DNA from: Terriglobia bacterium
GTDB lineage: Bacteria > Acidobacteriota > Terriglobia > Terriglobales > Acidobacteriaceae
Length of the DNA stretch: 64,000 nucleotides
Assembly (NCBI GenBank): GCA_020073165.1
Contig: JAIQFP010000005.1
Span: 186,001-250,000, forward strand
Reading direction: 5' to 3'
Positions 63,576 to 64,000 of the stretch are shown in pieces. The notes beneath the pieces are model-generated. The model did no database searches and was not told where the DNA came from. It worked only from the letters and a program-made list of their open reading frames with translations. A program made the position numbers and the translations under genes. How positions within the stretch are numbered: the first letter of the stretch is position 1; each line of letters begins with the position of its first letter.

Positions 63576-64000
63576 ATGAAAGGACAAGGACGTGTTTTCA
63601 AACGCGGCAACGTGCTTTGGATTAGCTACTATCTGCGCGGCACCGAACACCGCGAATCCGCACGCACCACTGACTCGAAACTTGCCGAAAGGTTCCTGCG
63701 GCACCGGTTGAAAGAAGTGGGCGCGGACGCTATTGGCGCAAAGCCTTTTGTGACCCCCCAGATGCAACGCGCAACCGTGGGGGAACTGCTGGACGCCCTG
63801 GCCCGTGATCTGGGACTGCGCGGCAAGTTCAACGCGAAAGTGGAATCACTGCTGAAACCCCTGCGCGCTCACTTTGGCGAGCAACGCGCCAGTCAGGTCA
63901 CTGCCAACCAGGTGGCCGTCTATATTGAACACCTGCTGGCGAAGGGCTACACCAGGGCCAGCGTCAACCGACGCACGCAACTGCTGGGCCAAGCCTACCG
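63576..64000 (+). CDS. Tyrosine recombinase (integrase), 3' end outside window
   Basis: 141 codons visible from ATG 63576, with AGGAGA 9 nt upstream. The N-terminal arm-binding region (MKGQGRVFKRGNVLWISYYL, RGTEHRESARTTDSKLAERFL) and the start of the core-binding domain (ERALLKPLRAHFG-like, ASVNRRTQLLGQAY) are typical of phage-type integrases. The catalytic R-H-R-Y region lies beyond the window. Placed at the element's end, it should act on a tRNA-Arg(ACG) att site. Confidence 0.85.
   Translation, partial: MKGQGRVFKRGNVLWISYYLRGTEHRESARTTDSKLAERFLRHRLKEVGADAIGAKPFVTPQMQRATVGELLDALARDLGLRGKFNAKVESLLKPLRAHFGEQRASQVTANQVAVYIEHLLAKGYTRASVNRRTQLLGQAY

Larger units (their letters stand above)
55462..64000 (+). 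mobile_element. Integrated satellite-like element, right end outside window
   Basis: Starts at the tRNA-Arg(ACG) scar. It contains small unknown ORFs, divergent HTH genes, an origin-like repeat block, an excisionase-like gene, a D5/P4-type primase-helicase, a zinc-finger protein, an HTH protein and the 5' part of a tyrosine integrase. No structural phage genes are visible. If the integrase is about 350-400 residues, the element is near 9-9.5 kb, which suits a phage satellite or integrated plasmid. Confidence 0.75.

Overview
The window looks like a high-GC soil Acidobacteriota (Terriglobia-like) chromosome, but this is inferred from gene content, not from a marker gene. Supporting signs are a futalosine-type menaquinone gene (MqnE) with a UbiA-family prenyltransferase, GloVer-repeat and kelch secreted proteins, an acidobacterial-style zinc-dependent phospholipase C, a DUF5715 protein, a three-gene succinate dehydrogenase of the cytochrome b558 type, and many secreted TPR and transglutaminase proteins. 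Genes are dense on both strands. Many start codons sit only 6-8 nt after a TANNNT-like -10 box with no Shine-Dalgarno, which suggests frequent leaderless mRNAs.

Layout. 1-6759: outer-membrane biogenesis operon (Omp85/BamA-like, SurA-like chaperone, TamB-like), joined by 1-4 nt overlaps. 6853-9465: L-isoaspartyl methyltransferase, BON-domain protein, UbiA prenyltransferase. 9778-12830: secreted GloVer and kelch repeat proteins with a small membrane protein between them. 13024-16971: a 29-residue membrane peptide, a cell-wall-sugar pair (MurU-like nucleotidyltransferase and an AmgK-like kinase fused to a RapZ C-terminal domain), a TPR protein and a double-ACT protein. 17107-20636: mqnE, then a two-gene unit of an HPF/RaiA domain fused to a sigma-70-like domain plus a bacterial aeRF1-family (Balon/baeRF-like) protein. 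20692-38115: mixed metabolism and secreted proteins (glycosylasparaginase, GlpX, DUF3857-transglutaminase-TPR, AhpD-like, glutaryl-CoA dehydrogenase, DinB-like, phospholipase C, tyrosine phosphatase, DUF5715). 38116-41796: sdhCAB with an antisense-strand 56-residue membrane ORF between sdhA and sdhB. 42201-54564: PilZ proteins, RsgA, RdgB, a large membrane protein, a universal stress protein, a galactose/glyoxal-oxidase-like copper radical oxidase and a B12-binding radical SAM protein.

54918-64000: an intact tRNA-Arg(TCG), then a 47-nt 3' fragment of a tRNA-Arg(ACG) gene that marks the left end of an integrated element. The element has small unknown genes, two divergent HTH genes, a non-coding block holding eleven ATGAC/GTCAT pentamers in about 320 bp (candidate replication origin), an excisionase-like gene behind a tandem-palindrome operator, a D5/P4-type primase-helicase, a zinc-finger protein, an HTH protein and a tyrosine integrase cut by the window edge. 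No capsid, portal or large terminase gene is visible, and the likely size is about 9-9.5 kb, so a phage satellite or small integrative replicon fits best.

The strongest leads are the ribosome-hibernation pair at 18387-20636, the AmgK-RapZ fusion at 13870-15336, and the element with its candidate origin.
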